Assembly: GCF_032062135.1 (NCBI RefSeq)
Contig: NC_092863.1
Coordinates: 19,674,303-19,738,302 of the forward strand
DNA from: Pyxicephalus adspersus
Taxonomy: Eukaryota; Chordata; Amphibia; Anura; Pyxicephalidae
DNA: 64,000 nucleotides
Reading direction: 5' to 3'
Position numbers and translations under genes: made by a program. A model generated the notes under the pieces. That model saw only the letters and a program-made list of their open reading frames with translations, was not told the origin of the DNA and did no database searches. Positions 41,937 through 53,489 of the stretch are shown one piece after another (position 1 is the stretch's first letter; every line of letters starts with the position of its first letter).

Positions 41937-42544
41937 ACATAGACAATGGATTGCTCCACAAGGTTCCAGCTCACTCCATTGTCTTACCGAATTAGCTCTT
42001 CTGCATTCCCAGGTTTGGGATTTGAACATTAGTCAAATATTAGTTGTGCTTTAAGTTAAAGATTATGCACAAATCTCCTGCACCCCACCATATGCAGCTG
42101 AATAGCTTTGTAAAGAAATAGTATAAGCAAATAAAAATGTGTTGTCACTTGGAGCAAACATCCTATTTCCATGCTGAGTTCAAGGTCTTTGTTAAAAAAT
42201 TAAAATGAGCCTACAAATATTACTATTTATGTAGTCTGACCATTATGGGGAATTATAACTGGAAACCTAAAAAAGGCTTTAGAAAGTAGCCAACACTAAA
42301 CTACTACAATCAGTAAGATTATATGTTCGCTATTGAACAGGGGTTCTTACCTCCAGTTCTGGAAGTCCTAAGATCTACACACATTTTTAGTATGAACAGC
42401 AAGATAATATTATAGACAGAATGCTTCATTTACAAACATACTCCCTTGTGGCCTCAGACAGTTCAGGAGGCCACATCACCTTTTCTCCAGGCCACTTTAT
42501 CAGTGCTTTTCATATGCCCACAGTTTTAGTTACTGCCATGTTGT

Positions 42545-42568
42545 ATAATAATAATAATAATAATAATA
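42545..42568. repeat. (AAT)n microsatellite
   Basis: About eight ATA/AAT units in TATAATAATAATAATAATAATAATACTG. Confidence 0.9.
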
Positions 42569-43240
42569 CTGAAAACAATGTTAACCTAATATTTTTACTT
42601 TAATTTTTTTTACTTATGTACTCCTTCCTGTTTATTGCTCTTAAAACTTTAAAAAGTTTAAAACAATTACTGAACATTTATAAAATCTGACGTTATGACT
42701 GTATTTCTTAAAGAACCAGATAATTTTCATGTACAATAATTTTCAAATTTACCTACTCCAGCCTGTATCAAAAATCCCTTGTGTAAGTTTTTAAACACAA
42801 CCATTACTTTAATCTTACCATGTAAATCTTAAGTTGAAGAATATAACCAAGCTTTGGAAAGCTTCCTTGAAGCCATTAATGCATATTAAGCTCCTTTCTA
42901 ATGGTAGCAATAGCTCTAGCTTTACCTACCGCATACCTCATATGCACTAGTGCAATTTAAGCTATGGGTCTATCGACTCAACAAAAACCTCATCATTTAA
43001 TATGATAATATAAAAAACACTATACACACAATATTCTGCCATTCTAATCAGTATTTGTATTAATACATGTTTTGTGGTTGCAGCTGTAAGTAAAGAGAGT
43101 TTGCTGAGTATTATTAACAGTAACTAGGGTAAATATCAGCTAAGTAAAAGGAGTACCCCTATAGTGCATAGTAGCACAAATAAGTATATAAGTGGAATCT
43201 TAGTCAAATGTCACCAGTCATTTACATACACCATACAATG

Positions 43241-43312
43241 GCCCTGATTTATCAGCTTCACTGATGAAAGTGTTTTCTCTCCAGCCTTGGAGAACCTAAT
43301 AAATCAGGGCCA
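43241..43312. mobile_element. Internally deleted hairpin MITE, family H copy 7
   Basis: GCCCTGATTTATCAGCTTCA then GATGAAAGTG...CCAGCCTTGGAGAA and AATAAATCAGGGC. The left arm is nearly gone, leaving both outer ends around one inner arm. Confidence 0.65.
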
Positions 43313-45366
43313 ATATGCTTACTTTTAATTGAAATTTACAAAGGCTTAAAAAAAAGAAATTTGTTTGGTTCTAACCAGACGGGGGACTTTGAATTCACTT
43401 TAAACCCATTAATTGTATTCGGATTGACTTATGCTGTACTACAGAACACTTCAATATTTCCAGGAAGAAAACTGGTCAGGGATAATAACTCAGGGCAGAC
43501 TGCACCAAAAGTTAAGAATTCTGAAAGCATCAGCAGGTGGTTTTCTGTACTTGCATTATTTTCTCAGTATAACATTATTCATGTACTGCAGAGATGTACT
43601 TTATATTTATTTTATATATCTTTATTTTCAACAAGGATAGGGTTTCATTTTAAACAATGCTTGTATGTGTAAAAGGATCAACATAGATAAAACATTTGCT
43701 ACCACTTGTCTCAGGCTTCTTATTGGCTGTTGTCTGCAGGTCGAAGCAGCAAATTAATAAATGTGTTTGTTAAGCTGAATTCAGTGAGTAACAGGCTGAG
43801 ATTCTATTGTTTATTAATTGAATTGATCTTAAAATTTCTTGGTGGGAGGGTCACAAAACTATTACTTCAGACTGATTGCAATACTCCCTGAGTTCTGACA
43901 ATACCAGGAAGTATTAAAACTTTGTTCAGAAAAGAATGGTATTGAGCACAGTCAATAAAACTGCTAACAGGTATGTGAACATGCATATGTCCTAACAGGT
44001 GTTTTGATAACTAATAACCACTTTAGGAATGAATAACTACTTATTAAAAATGTCTAGGCATTTTTGTAGCATTTGATTTGTGTGAGTGTGTCTGTTGTCC
44101 TCCACGTAATAGCTCTTCTAATTAATGATAATTTTCAAAAGACAAAAGGCATTTACTTTGATCATCAGTTTCCCATGCTTGCTGTGATGTTGAATATGTA
44201 GCTGTATATAGTTCAACTGACTTATTATTGTCCCACTTATCAGATGTCTGTGTTCCTTGTATCCTCAGAAGTGCCATTAAAACTACTTGTGAGAAGTGCC
44301 ATCTAACTTACCTGTGAGCCCTTGAGCTGTGTGCTAACAATCATTTTGGGTAATACTAACCAACATTACTGTAGCAAATATGCCTTTACTGTGATGTTGA
44401 CTCTATTTTTTTTAATCAACCATTGTGAGTGAATTGTGTATATCAGGTATCTACATTTGTCTGTAGGTCAACGGTGCAGTCACTCCTTCTTTATTGTTGT
44501 CATATTCTATTTCCTCCATATTTGCACAAGGTGTTCCTTGTGACTCAGCTCTTGACACGTGAGTGACATATTCAGTCTATCCACGCCTCTCACGCTTACT
44601 CGTTAAATATAGAATGTTATAGGCTGATTTTATTTCCATTCTCTCTAGAGTGCCAGAGGTATGCCTACATCAAGGCTGATTTATAGATAGGAAAGTTGAA
44701 AACACAAAAAGAAAAAAATACAGGAGAACTGAAACTTAAAATCATATCAGTTTAACAATTAATTTTATTTTGTAGATTTGATACACTGAAATAGACTGGA
44801 TGCTTCATGTAACACTTTTACTTTTGCTGCTTTCACCATAAAACAAACCAGAACACCACTTACAATATGTAATACTGTAGCTTCCTGCAGTTAAAACAGC
44901 ATATATTAAGGTAGTCATTTATTTTACATTTGGTACATGTTCTGCAGCATATATTTATCAGTTTACCCATCACTTACAGTACAAATGTACAAATCCCACA
45001 TTAAGATTTCTACGACATAATTACCATGGAAAAATAAATGTCACAAGTAGTTTGCTGATGGGTGACAGACACTCATACTCCAGTATCTCACTAATGTGCG
45101 CAGTTTAAGCAAATTTGTGTTCAATCAGTACAGGACAATTAAGCGGTCATCATGGAGGTAGATAGGTATGAAAATAACAAATAAATGGATTTGATTTAGA
45201 ATGAATGGAGAAAAGAAAAGTAGAAGTGTTTGCCATTTACAAATCAGAAATTATTTTTCGACTTTGTGAATGTGTTGTTGTTATTGGCAATTTTAACCTC
45301 AACTTTTACATAGGAAATTTGTGCTTTGATTTTCCAAGATTGCAGGACCAAAAGGAGGGCCACAAA

Positions 45367-45529
45367 TTATGGCGCAAGGCGCTCATACACCCATCCACCC
45401 TCTGCAGGGTGTGTCCAGGGGCTTGTCTCGGTCTCTTCTACTTTCCGTCGAAATACAATGCGATCATGCAGCCGATTGGTCTGTCCCTGCCAAAACTCAA
45501 TCACAGAAGGGCGAATAATGTAGCCTCCC
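45367..45529 (-). CDS. PNPO: PNPO exon 7, C-terminus
   Basis: Encodes (W)[18 protein letters not shown], then [11 protein letters not shown], then a variable [13 protein letters not shown] linker and [12 protein letters not shown] at 45367-45369. Acceptor TTTTAG. The linker is a few residues shorter than in human. Confidence 0.95.
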
Positions 45530-48500
45530 CTAAAAGTATTGTTAGATGTTTTTAGTACTAAGAAAAAGCGTCATGTGATATCCATTCCCACAAATGATAA
45601 CTACTTACCATTCAGCTGGCTTGGGAACTTCTTTGTCCTTGTACTCCTCCTGAAGTTCAGTATTCTTCTTACGAAGGTACTATAAGAAAGACAAATATTG
45701 GATGAATTATGATTGATTGTGGACTATCAAAATAAAAACGTTAATTGTTCAATTCCATTTGATTTTTTTTTTTTTTAACTAGCAGGTTTCTTGCTTAAAA
45801 AAAAATTAGCTCTAGCTCCACAGCACCAGAAATGTAAAGGTTGAATAAGACATAGAGACATTCAACAGACTTCTTGAGAGCCTTGGACAGTAAAGGCTCA
45901 CCCCCCGGCAGAGAGAGTACATCATTGGGTTGCTATAAACCCCCAAAAGGATGCTGCAAAAACTACATCATAATTTTTGGCACCACAGCAACTTCTACAG
46001 CATTCAGGACCCTCTCAATAACGGGTAAAGAAAAAAAACAAAACAAAAGCAGGATGAGGTCCCATGATGTCATGTGACCAGGCTGAAGACAGGTGATCCA
46101 TCCCTAAGGTAATATTACCAGAACAATACATTAGGCATGATCAAACACAAAGTGGGTGAGCACTTCGAGTACTGCAACCTATACTGAATGCAGTCGCTTG
46201 TATCGTCTGATCCTGAATAATGCATAAAGAAATTTGTGAGATGTTTCTTCTTCTTTCTGTCTTTCCAAAACATGTTGAAAACCATTCCCCTAATCAGTAA
46301 AGAGGAAAACTATAGCAAAAATAAATTCCAATACTATGCTAAACTGGTAACTTCAACTGGGAAGGACAAGTGGAGAGAAAATATATCTTAAGGAGGCTGA
46401 TAACACACCACACCCCTGAACACCTATCAAACTGAACCTTCAAAATACAGAGTGTCAATCTACTAGAAGAGGTGTACATAGATATACATTGCCTGAGCGG
46501 ACAGCAGTCTTCTACTAGATTTACACTCTTGAAATCGATCCCTTTCTATTCCATTGAACATTCTATGTCCACTGAAAAAAGAAAGAGGGTTGGCACAAAC
46601 AACATCAAGTTACAATAGGTGGATATAAACTGCACCAAAACAATTGAATACCAAGTAACTATATGGACCTGCCAAGTCAGTGAATATAACCTGAGGGCAG
46701 GTGAACTGCATACACATTTTCAGTACATTTGCCCTAAATAACACTTATAAGGTGTTTCCTTGTCGTTTTAGAGAAAAGCTTTACGCTTTTCGCCGAAATG
46801 TCGGGCCATGTCGAAATTGTGACATATTTACAGTGGTCCCTGGACATTGTTCATCAAACTGCCATGCCAGATCGTTGTGCATTCCTATTGAGGAGAGCAC
46901 ATTAGGATGCTGCACCCTCCTCTCTATACAATAGAACTGCACTTTATATACAGTGCTCCCTCATTCACTGGAAACTATAACGAAAAATCATTTCCAGTGA
47001 CAGTCATCTAATATTAACCTGACTTTTGTTTGGGGCTTTAGTTTTCAATTAAACAAAACTACAAAGCAAAAATTAAGTGACATTGCCACATTATGAACAT
47101 ATTTTAAAAATGTAGATTTACCTTATTTGCAAAGTTGCTTTTTCTAACATAAGCAGATCAAAGGTCACACCATAAATTTTGCTATTAGTTGATGATTAGT
47201 TGGTCTTTTCATTAGTGGAATTTATCTTGTACATCCTTAACCATAAGGAAACACTGCTATTTATGGCAAATGTAACTAAACTTGTGTCTATGTAAGATGT
47301 TGATTTCTGTATATTTACTCAATACAATTTTTCTTTTTTGTGCAAAAAACCCTGCTTTTCTTCTCTTTACAAATTTTTCCTTTTCATAAGTGGACCAGAT
47401 CCATTAAAGGTTTGCTGGATCGCCCAGGTTCTTCCATGCTAGTCTATCTGCTCTAGTCTTGGAGAGCTTTAGAAATTCAGATGCAAAGAATCAGAGTCAG
47501 TGTTAAATAGGTGTGTACAGCATGACATAAAAATAGAACATTGCAGTATATAAAGTCTAAAACACAGTCCAATAAATAGTTAAGTTATGTGAAATACAAT
47601 TTGTACAGTTCACTATACAGAACAGGTCAATGTAGGTTATAGAATGTATAGAATGGCATAAAAAGACACAGTGTACTGAGTGTAAAATATACAACAGGAC
47701 TTAATGAATGATCTGGTGGAGAATACGTAACGTACTGATTCGTTTATGAATTAGGGTGGTAATTCTGTGTTGCAAATTAAGATCACAGAAAAACAGGGAC
47801 CGATTATGGCTTCCTCTACTAACTTCTGAGCTTACAAGTGTTAGCAACTGTGACAGATGTCATAGTGAGCCCATGCTCACTGTGGAAGTATGACAAATAA
47901 CAGGTTTACAAATACCATTAAATAGTGTTGGTATTCAGGTCTCTAAAGCTTTCCTACACAATGAATATTTGAAAGGCTGCAAATTCTTTTTTTTTATTGT
48001 TACTTTTTTTTTTCACGTTTGTATCACCCAAGCCGTACACACACCAAGCAGACTTTCTATTGCTATCATATATCAGAGGGAACAGACTGAAAGGTAAAAT
48101 GCAAATTAATTAACTTTTCACAAAGGGCACAACTGGCTTAGTATTTTTTTTTTTTTTAATGAAAACTACCGCACTACATACCAATTGTTACACTTGACGT
48201 GGTTGTTCAGGAATCTAAATGTTGATTACCATTAACGTAACTCAGGCTCTGTTACTCACCTCTCGGTCTGGGATAACTTGACTCTGTTTGCTTACAACTG
48301 CACCAATCTGGCTAGCCTTAGGACGAGAGTGGAAGTACTTGTCAGATTCTTCATCTGAAATCTTTTCAACTGACCCTTCTATTCGAACCTAAAAAACCCC
48401 ACATATTTTAATATTAAAGTGCAACAAAAAAAACAACATAAACATATTATGTCTTGTTCAATGTGTAGAAGGACAGATGTGATTCAATGCAATAAGATTT

Positions 48501-48953
48501 GTATACCATAAAAAATAGAAACAAGCACAGATTATTCCAGTAGTGCCTAAGCTTGCCTGTTCACATGATTTTGCCTTGTTATTCTCATTTATTATTTGTT
48601 TCTAATGATCCAACAGGTTTCAGCTGCCAGCTCCCCCCCCCCCGATATCACTTTGACCGTGATAGGGATTGCAAAAGGCACAGAGAAGTTACCTCCTTTG
48701 CACTGTCTATACTGGCATGGTTCCATCAGGCACCAAAATTCTGGTTCAAAATAGGTTCGAGCCTCCATTGTGACAGGTGCTCAGATTTGACCAATTGTAC
48801 CATCCCTCTGGTTCACTGTAGGAACATACAGATAACAGCTGGCCCCCATGGAGATCCACTGTGCCCTGGGCAGGTTGTCTTGTAGATAACCCAGTTCTGG
48901 CACCAGACCTTACTAGGTATATTTATTTCATAAAGGAAAGTTTGGAATAATAA

Positions 48954-48989
<36 letters not shown>

Positions 48990-50055
48990 TTCTCTGTAAG
49001 CAAAGACTTTAGAGAAAACAAAATTAAGTTGTCCGATGGCGCCTCCACCAAAAGCAAAATGATAGCTGGTGAAATGTGTAATTCTGCAGCTCATGCGTTG
49101 ATGAGTAGGATTGCGTTTTTAAAAAATTTTAATTCAATATTACGGCTGCTTGATTGGTGAATGAGGTGTTTAAATCTATCGCAATACAGATTAAAATGAG
49201 GAAATGGATATACAGTACATATAATACCCCCCAGTGGAGGGGGAGGTTTAATGACATTAATTATTTATTTCTGCATGATCAGTGGTGTGCACAGTTGACA
49301 GAAGGTCTCTAAATTAAATGTTCTCATGGGTTAGATGTGACTATATACACTACAAAACAGAGAGCTAATTTCGCATATATAAAGTGTTAAAATAAAACAC
49401 AAACGCCATGAACACAATAGACTTCATTATAGGAAAATATGACTTTCAAGTTTGGGTAAATGTATCTGTATATATATATTATTTTTCTGCTGAAGTTTTA
49501 CATATCCTTTTTATAAAGGAGGGCACTGTATAAAGGTTACTTGTTTTGCATTTTTATGATATTTAAGTTTTGCTTTGAGCCAAGTCTAAAAGCAATATAA
49601 AGTTGACAAAGTCTGTAAAAGCACACCCATAGAGTTTATGCAGTAGTCTGCAAGAATCTATAGTGTTGTCATGGCAAACTTCTACCCCATAATAACTGTC
49701 AAAGACAAATGGTATGAATCATTGGGAGAGGCTTGCTGCAAGAAGAGCAACTTTTCCAGTTCCTTTGCTGCACGCAGTAACATTGTTTGCATGCTGAAAT
49801 TCTAAGCATTGAATAAATAGGTAGCATGGGCCAAGCTGAAAATTATAAAAGTTCCAAAGAGATGACTTTACTGCATGTGACCCAGTTTTGTTGTGCATTG
49901 TTATTATTATGCTTTTGCTTTAATAAGTTACCAAAATACACTCCCTGTCTATTTAGTTAGTTATAATAATACATTCCATATTATCTAATTGTAGGTTTTA
50001 TACTGGCAAAAAATGTGTATACAACCTACTAAAAGATGTGTTGCAATAGTGCATT

Positions 50056-50092
<37 letters not shown>

Positions 50093-53000
50093 CTTGACAT
50101 TGGTTAATACCTGTATGTAAATATGTACCCACAATCCCGTTTCTATCCTCTTCCTGATTTGTTTACCGATTTACAGGTTGTTTATTGAACTGAAGTTTAT
50201 TACCGAGTTGTGCGAGCAAAAGGCATGGTACCTAGGATCCGTCTATATTCTCTCCTACCCAAGGTTATACTTTAGCATTTCACAGCACTGGGGCACCCCA
50301 CCTATGCTAGGCAGTCAGATAAAAGTGCAAACTCTTCATGTCACTGGCACCAAAGAAAATGTGTTAAGAGCAATTGGGCACAAAGTCAGGACTGCAGAGG
50401 TGGGAAAGAACTTTGTAGCCAAGCATGAGAACAACACAGAGTACATGTTTCACAGAGTACAAATATCTACATTGTGTAAATGTGCTATAAAAGTGTTAAC
50501 TTTTAAACTTTGTGGCCTTGATTTTGATTTTCGGTATCAGCAATATGCCTACTGCAAATACTTGTTGGCAGGATCCCTATTTTAAGTCTCAGGTACTGTC
50601 AGGAGGCTGATCGTAAGTTCCTAATATTATTATTAATATTAGCCTATGATAGCAGCTGGTTGTGCATTGTCAGATCTGTAGTGATGTAATCAACCTAAAG
50701 GGGCTCAAATCTGCTACTTTGCCTTGTACCTGTGTGGCCCTTATTCATATCTGGCACAAGGTCACTGGGTGCATGAGGCAGAAAACAGTATAAGCGTTTG
50801 GGAAGAAGTTATAGATCCAGGGGCCAAGCACTATAAAATAAGGCCACTACAGTTAACAATAGCGACCAGTAAATCTAACAAAGAGAGGGAAGGGTTGAAA
50901 CGACAAAGCAAAGTTGCCAATTGACAAATCAAGTGTGCTATTATCTACACACGGCAGCACACACCACATACAGTATGGCAATTAATGTGGAACCTAAAAG
51001 CTTTATATAGAAACAAATATCCAGTCAGGTAACAGGAGACTAAATAAATAATGTCAAAACAACCAAATAACTAATATATTAGGAATACCTAAATTTTCAA
51101 GCATGTTTTTTGCTCTTTGCTGTCTCAGTTCCAAAAAAATGCAGGCTTGACGAAGAAATAGAAAATGCACATTATGTCACAACCTTGTGAATCCTTGTAG
51201 TATAAAGTAGTAATCAGTATGGAACTTAAAGCTAAACAAAGGCACCCATGTTAGATATACTGAAATTCAAGTGTAAGGATTCACTAGGATTTCTCTGAGC
51301 AACAGGACAACAATCAGTTCCACATCAAACTTGTGTTAATTGGAATTGGATAGTGTTTTTGATTTTATTCACTGCAGTACAATAAAACAGCTGGTTCCAA
51401 ATTCAGAGAATATTTGGAATCATCTATCTTAGTTTCTCCTGGAAAAAGGATAAAAGGGCCTTGGTAGGGCCATAAGTAATTGTGTTGCTTCAGATTTGCG
51501 GCTATTTACTTGGGATCTAGGCCTGGAGTGTCCTGGAAGGAATGGGTGAGCCACGCACGTTTTTCTCTTTTTAGAATATCTCAGGAACACCTGGCTGATA
51601 ATAAAAGGTCACCCGACAGAGGGGAGTTGCAGCCTGAGGCCTGGTGGCTTGGATGGACAGGCTGACTGTAGCCTGTATGGTGGGAAAGCTCAGGAGGTCT
51701 TCCAAAGTTTAGTTCTGCGGGACAAAGAGTTCTGAAGAGTGTCAGTGAAAGCCAAGAGGCATGCCATGATACTGATCCCCTGAGACAGAAAAACCCTGGA
51801 ACTTGCTTATTTTTGCTGTTGTGTTTGTGAATGTAAGTGGGCAGAGTGCCATGAAAACTGGAGCTGAAGTCTAAGTCTCTGCAGCGAGTGTGTTTGAGGC
51901 TAATCCCTCACATCACATGTTGAAGTCTTACCTGACGGTTAAAAGGCTCCCAGAAAAACAGGAGAGAAGCAACTGGATTGGCCTCCTGTAACACAAAATG
52001 AGACTTTACGAAACATAACTAGCAAAAAAAGTGTAACAACAGGAAAAACATTATATGTAAGTTTTGGACTGAGTTGGAAAGTTTTAATATTTCTGCCCAG
52101 TCCTTATTGTAGTCAGTCTTTGTTAGGAAGGCACTGATCACGTAATTTCTTGTTAATTTCTTTTACTGGGATGTGAAATCATCCAAATGGAGACACATAT
52201 CATGAAAAACCTGACAGAGCCTATTTACCAGTTCACTCTATAAAAAGAATGTTCCATTAGTGTGTGTATTTGACTTTAGAGATTGCCAGTCTTGTGTCCT
52301 TGATCACTTGAACAGGAAGTCAAGTTAGGGCTATAATTGGCATACAAATATTTGATTTCTTTGGTTTTAATTGAGAATAAATAGAAAACAAAAAAAAATG
52401 TTTATGTATTTTTTTTCAATGCAAATTACACTGATACGAGTGTAGAATATTTATCTCAAAGTATTATTAACAAGGTCTGTGTGATTAAAATATTATCACA
52501 TGAGAGTGATTTTTATGTTGTACATATAGTGGAATAATAACATTTTATATGCATTTTACTTAGATTTTTATTATCTTTCTAATGCTGTACTGTGATGAAC
52601 ACAGTAAAAATCAAAACGTAATTTGTAAGAGTAGCAAAGAGTCTAGTTTACCAAAGCACAGATGAGGAGAAAAATTTTTCAACAAGTTTGAATAAAATGC
52701 TCAAGAGCTAAGCGGACCGGAATGTTTAGGCAGCTAGAGATATATATTAGGCATTGCAAATAACTGATTCATATACGATGGAACCCTCACCAGCTCTTTC
52801 CCTTTTCTGCTTTCCCGATTAGTGTAGAATCGGAACCCATGCGAGCCAAACCCTTTCAGGAGAACCATACGGGCAGAAGGTTTACCATCCCTACACAGGA
52901 AAACATGAGGAAAGATGAAGTGCAGGAAGGAAAAGGATAAAGAAGTTGGTATAATAGGATGAGATGTAATTGGAATATTAGGAGAAATGTAATGCATACT

Positions 53001-53124
53001 TGGTTGAGGTGGCCAGACACATAGCATTTGGTTCAACGATGGCTGGGCATTCTAAGATTTCCTGAAACCAAGAACTGAACTGAGCAATTGGATCGAGAGA
53101 GACTAGATGACTTTCTTCAAAAGC
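45367..53124 (-). CDS. PNPO: PNPO, pyridoxamine 5'-phosphate oxidase, exons 2-7 (first coding exon not found)
   Basis: Joined exons (minus): 53000-53124, 52791-52890, 51932-51985, 48260-48388, 45609-45679, 45367-45529. They sum to 642 nt, 213 residues plus TAA, with all junctions in frame. The enzyme is an FMN-dependent homodimer that oxidises pyridoxamine or pyridoxine 5'-phosphate to pyridoxal 5'-phosphate in the cytosol. Seen motifs: [31 protein letters not shown] and [15 protein letters not shown] (FMN and phosphate contacts), and [14 protein letters not shown], which fits the PNPO family signature. It ends [10 protein letters not shown], as the human protein ends YERLAP. Exon 2 starts AFEESHL in phase 0, matching human RGDRE|AFEETHL, so about 45 N-terminal residues are missing. 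That exon probably lies beyond this window, in unrecognised sequence, or in an assembly error. Confidence 0.95.
45609..45679 (-). CDS. PNPO: PNPO exon 6
   Basis: Encodes [20 protein letters not shown] then PAE and two bases of Trp. Acceptor TTATAG, donor GTAAGT. Confidence 0.95.
47394..47482. mobile_element. Partial hairpin MITE, family H copy 8
   Basis: GGTTTGCTGGATCGCCCAGG then TCTTGGAGAGCTTTAGAAATTCAG. Only the right arm survives; the left part is an approximately 25-bp remnant (GGACCAGATCCATTAAAGG). Confidence 0.55.
48260..48388 (-). CDS. PNPO: PNPO exon 5
   Basis: 129 nt, 43 residues: [20 protein letters not shown], then [20 protein letters not shown], then DRE. Acceptor TTTTAG, donor GTGAGT. 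Confidence 0.95.
48954..48990. repeat. (TG)n(TA)n microsatellite
   Basis: GTGTGTG repeats for about 24 bases then TATATATATA. Lies in PNPO intron 4. Confidence 0.95.
50058..50089. repeat. 32-bp poly-T tract
   Basis: Uninterrupted T-run followed by AAGCTTGAC, with no retroelement body recognised next to it. Confidence 0.95.
51932..51985 (-). CDS. PNPO: PNPO exon 4
   Basis: A 54-nt in-phase exon encoding [18 protein letters not shown] (human DSNPFASLVFYWEPLNRQ). Acceptor TTACAG, donor GTAAGA. Confidence 0.95.
52791..52890 (-). CDS. PNPO: PNPO exon 3
   Basis: Encodes (K)[18 protein letters not shown] and [15 protein letters not shown], the main FMN phosphate-binding region. Acceptor TGTAG, donor GTGAGG. 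Confidence 0.95.
53000..53124 (-). CDS. PNPO: PNPO exon 2
   Basis: Encodes [20 protein letters not shown], then [20 protein letters not shown], then T and two bases of Lys. Acceptor ATTAG, donor GTATGC. It corresponds to human [20 protein letters not shown]. Confidence 0.93.
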
Positions 53125-53489
53125 CTAATAAAAAAATAAAAACAAAAAAACAGAAAAAGGAGGAGGAGAGAGAAGATAAATGCATTATTTTTTTTTAAAC
53201 AACAACTCTGCATAAACAGCTAAAAACAGTGCTAAAGTTTGCACAGTTCACACAGTCATCATTGTGACCTAATTTTTCTCTGGTGCAGTTAAACAAACAC
53301 AGCTAGGTCACCTCCCTTCTCCAAGCTTGAAACTGAATGGTGAAGAAGAAGCAACAACCTGACTAGAGAATCTGTCTGCCCTCACCTCTTACCTACTTGA
53401 TAGCACCTGTAATGGCTCCAGACACTACAGACTGCTGTCAGGGTAAAGAGTCTAAATAAAATTGTTACTATAAATTTACATATATTTAT

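Larger units (their letters stand above)
41945..45366. other. Intergenic DNA between PRR15L and PNPO, including the presumed PNPO 3' UTR
   Basis: Mostly AT-rich unique sequence. An AAT-repeat lies at 42547-42568 and a short family H element at 43241-43312. The PNPO 3' UTR must occupy part of the right end; candidate minus-strand AATAAA (TTTATT on plus) occurs at 44918-44923. No other exon recognised. Confidence 0.5.

Noticed and set aside
48553..48885. 110-codon plus-strand frame
   Set aside because: Lies in a PNPO intron, no homology recognised, no splice or promoter support.
53241..53345. Possible PNPO exon 1 near a CACCTCCC donor-like site
   Set aside because: The minus-strand reading before the GT gives no RKSYRGDRE-like sequence and no suitable ATG frame.
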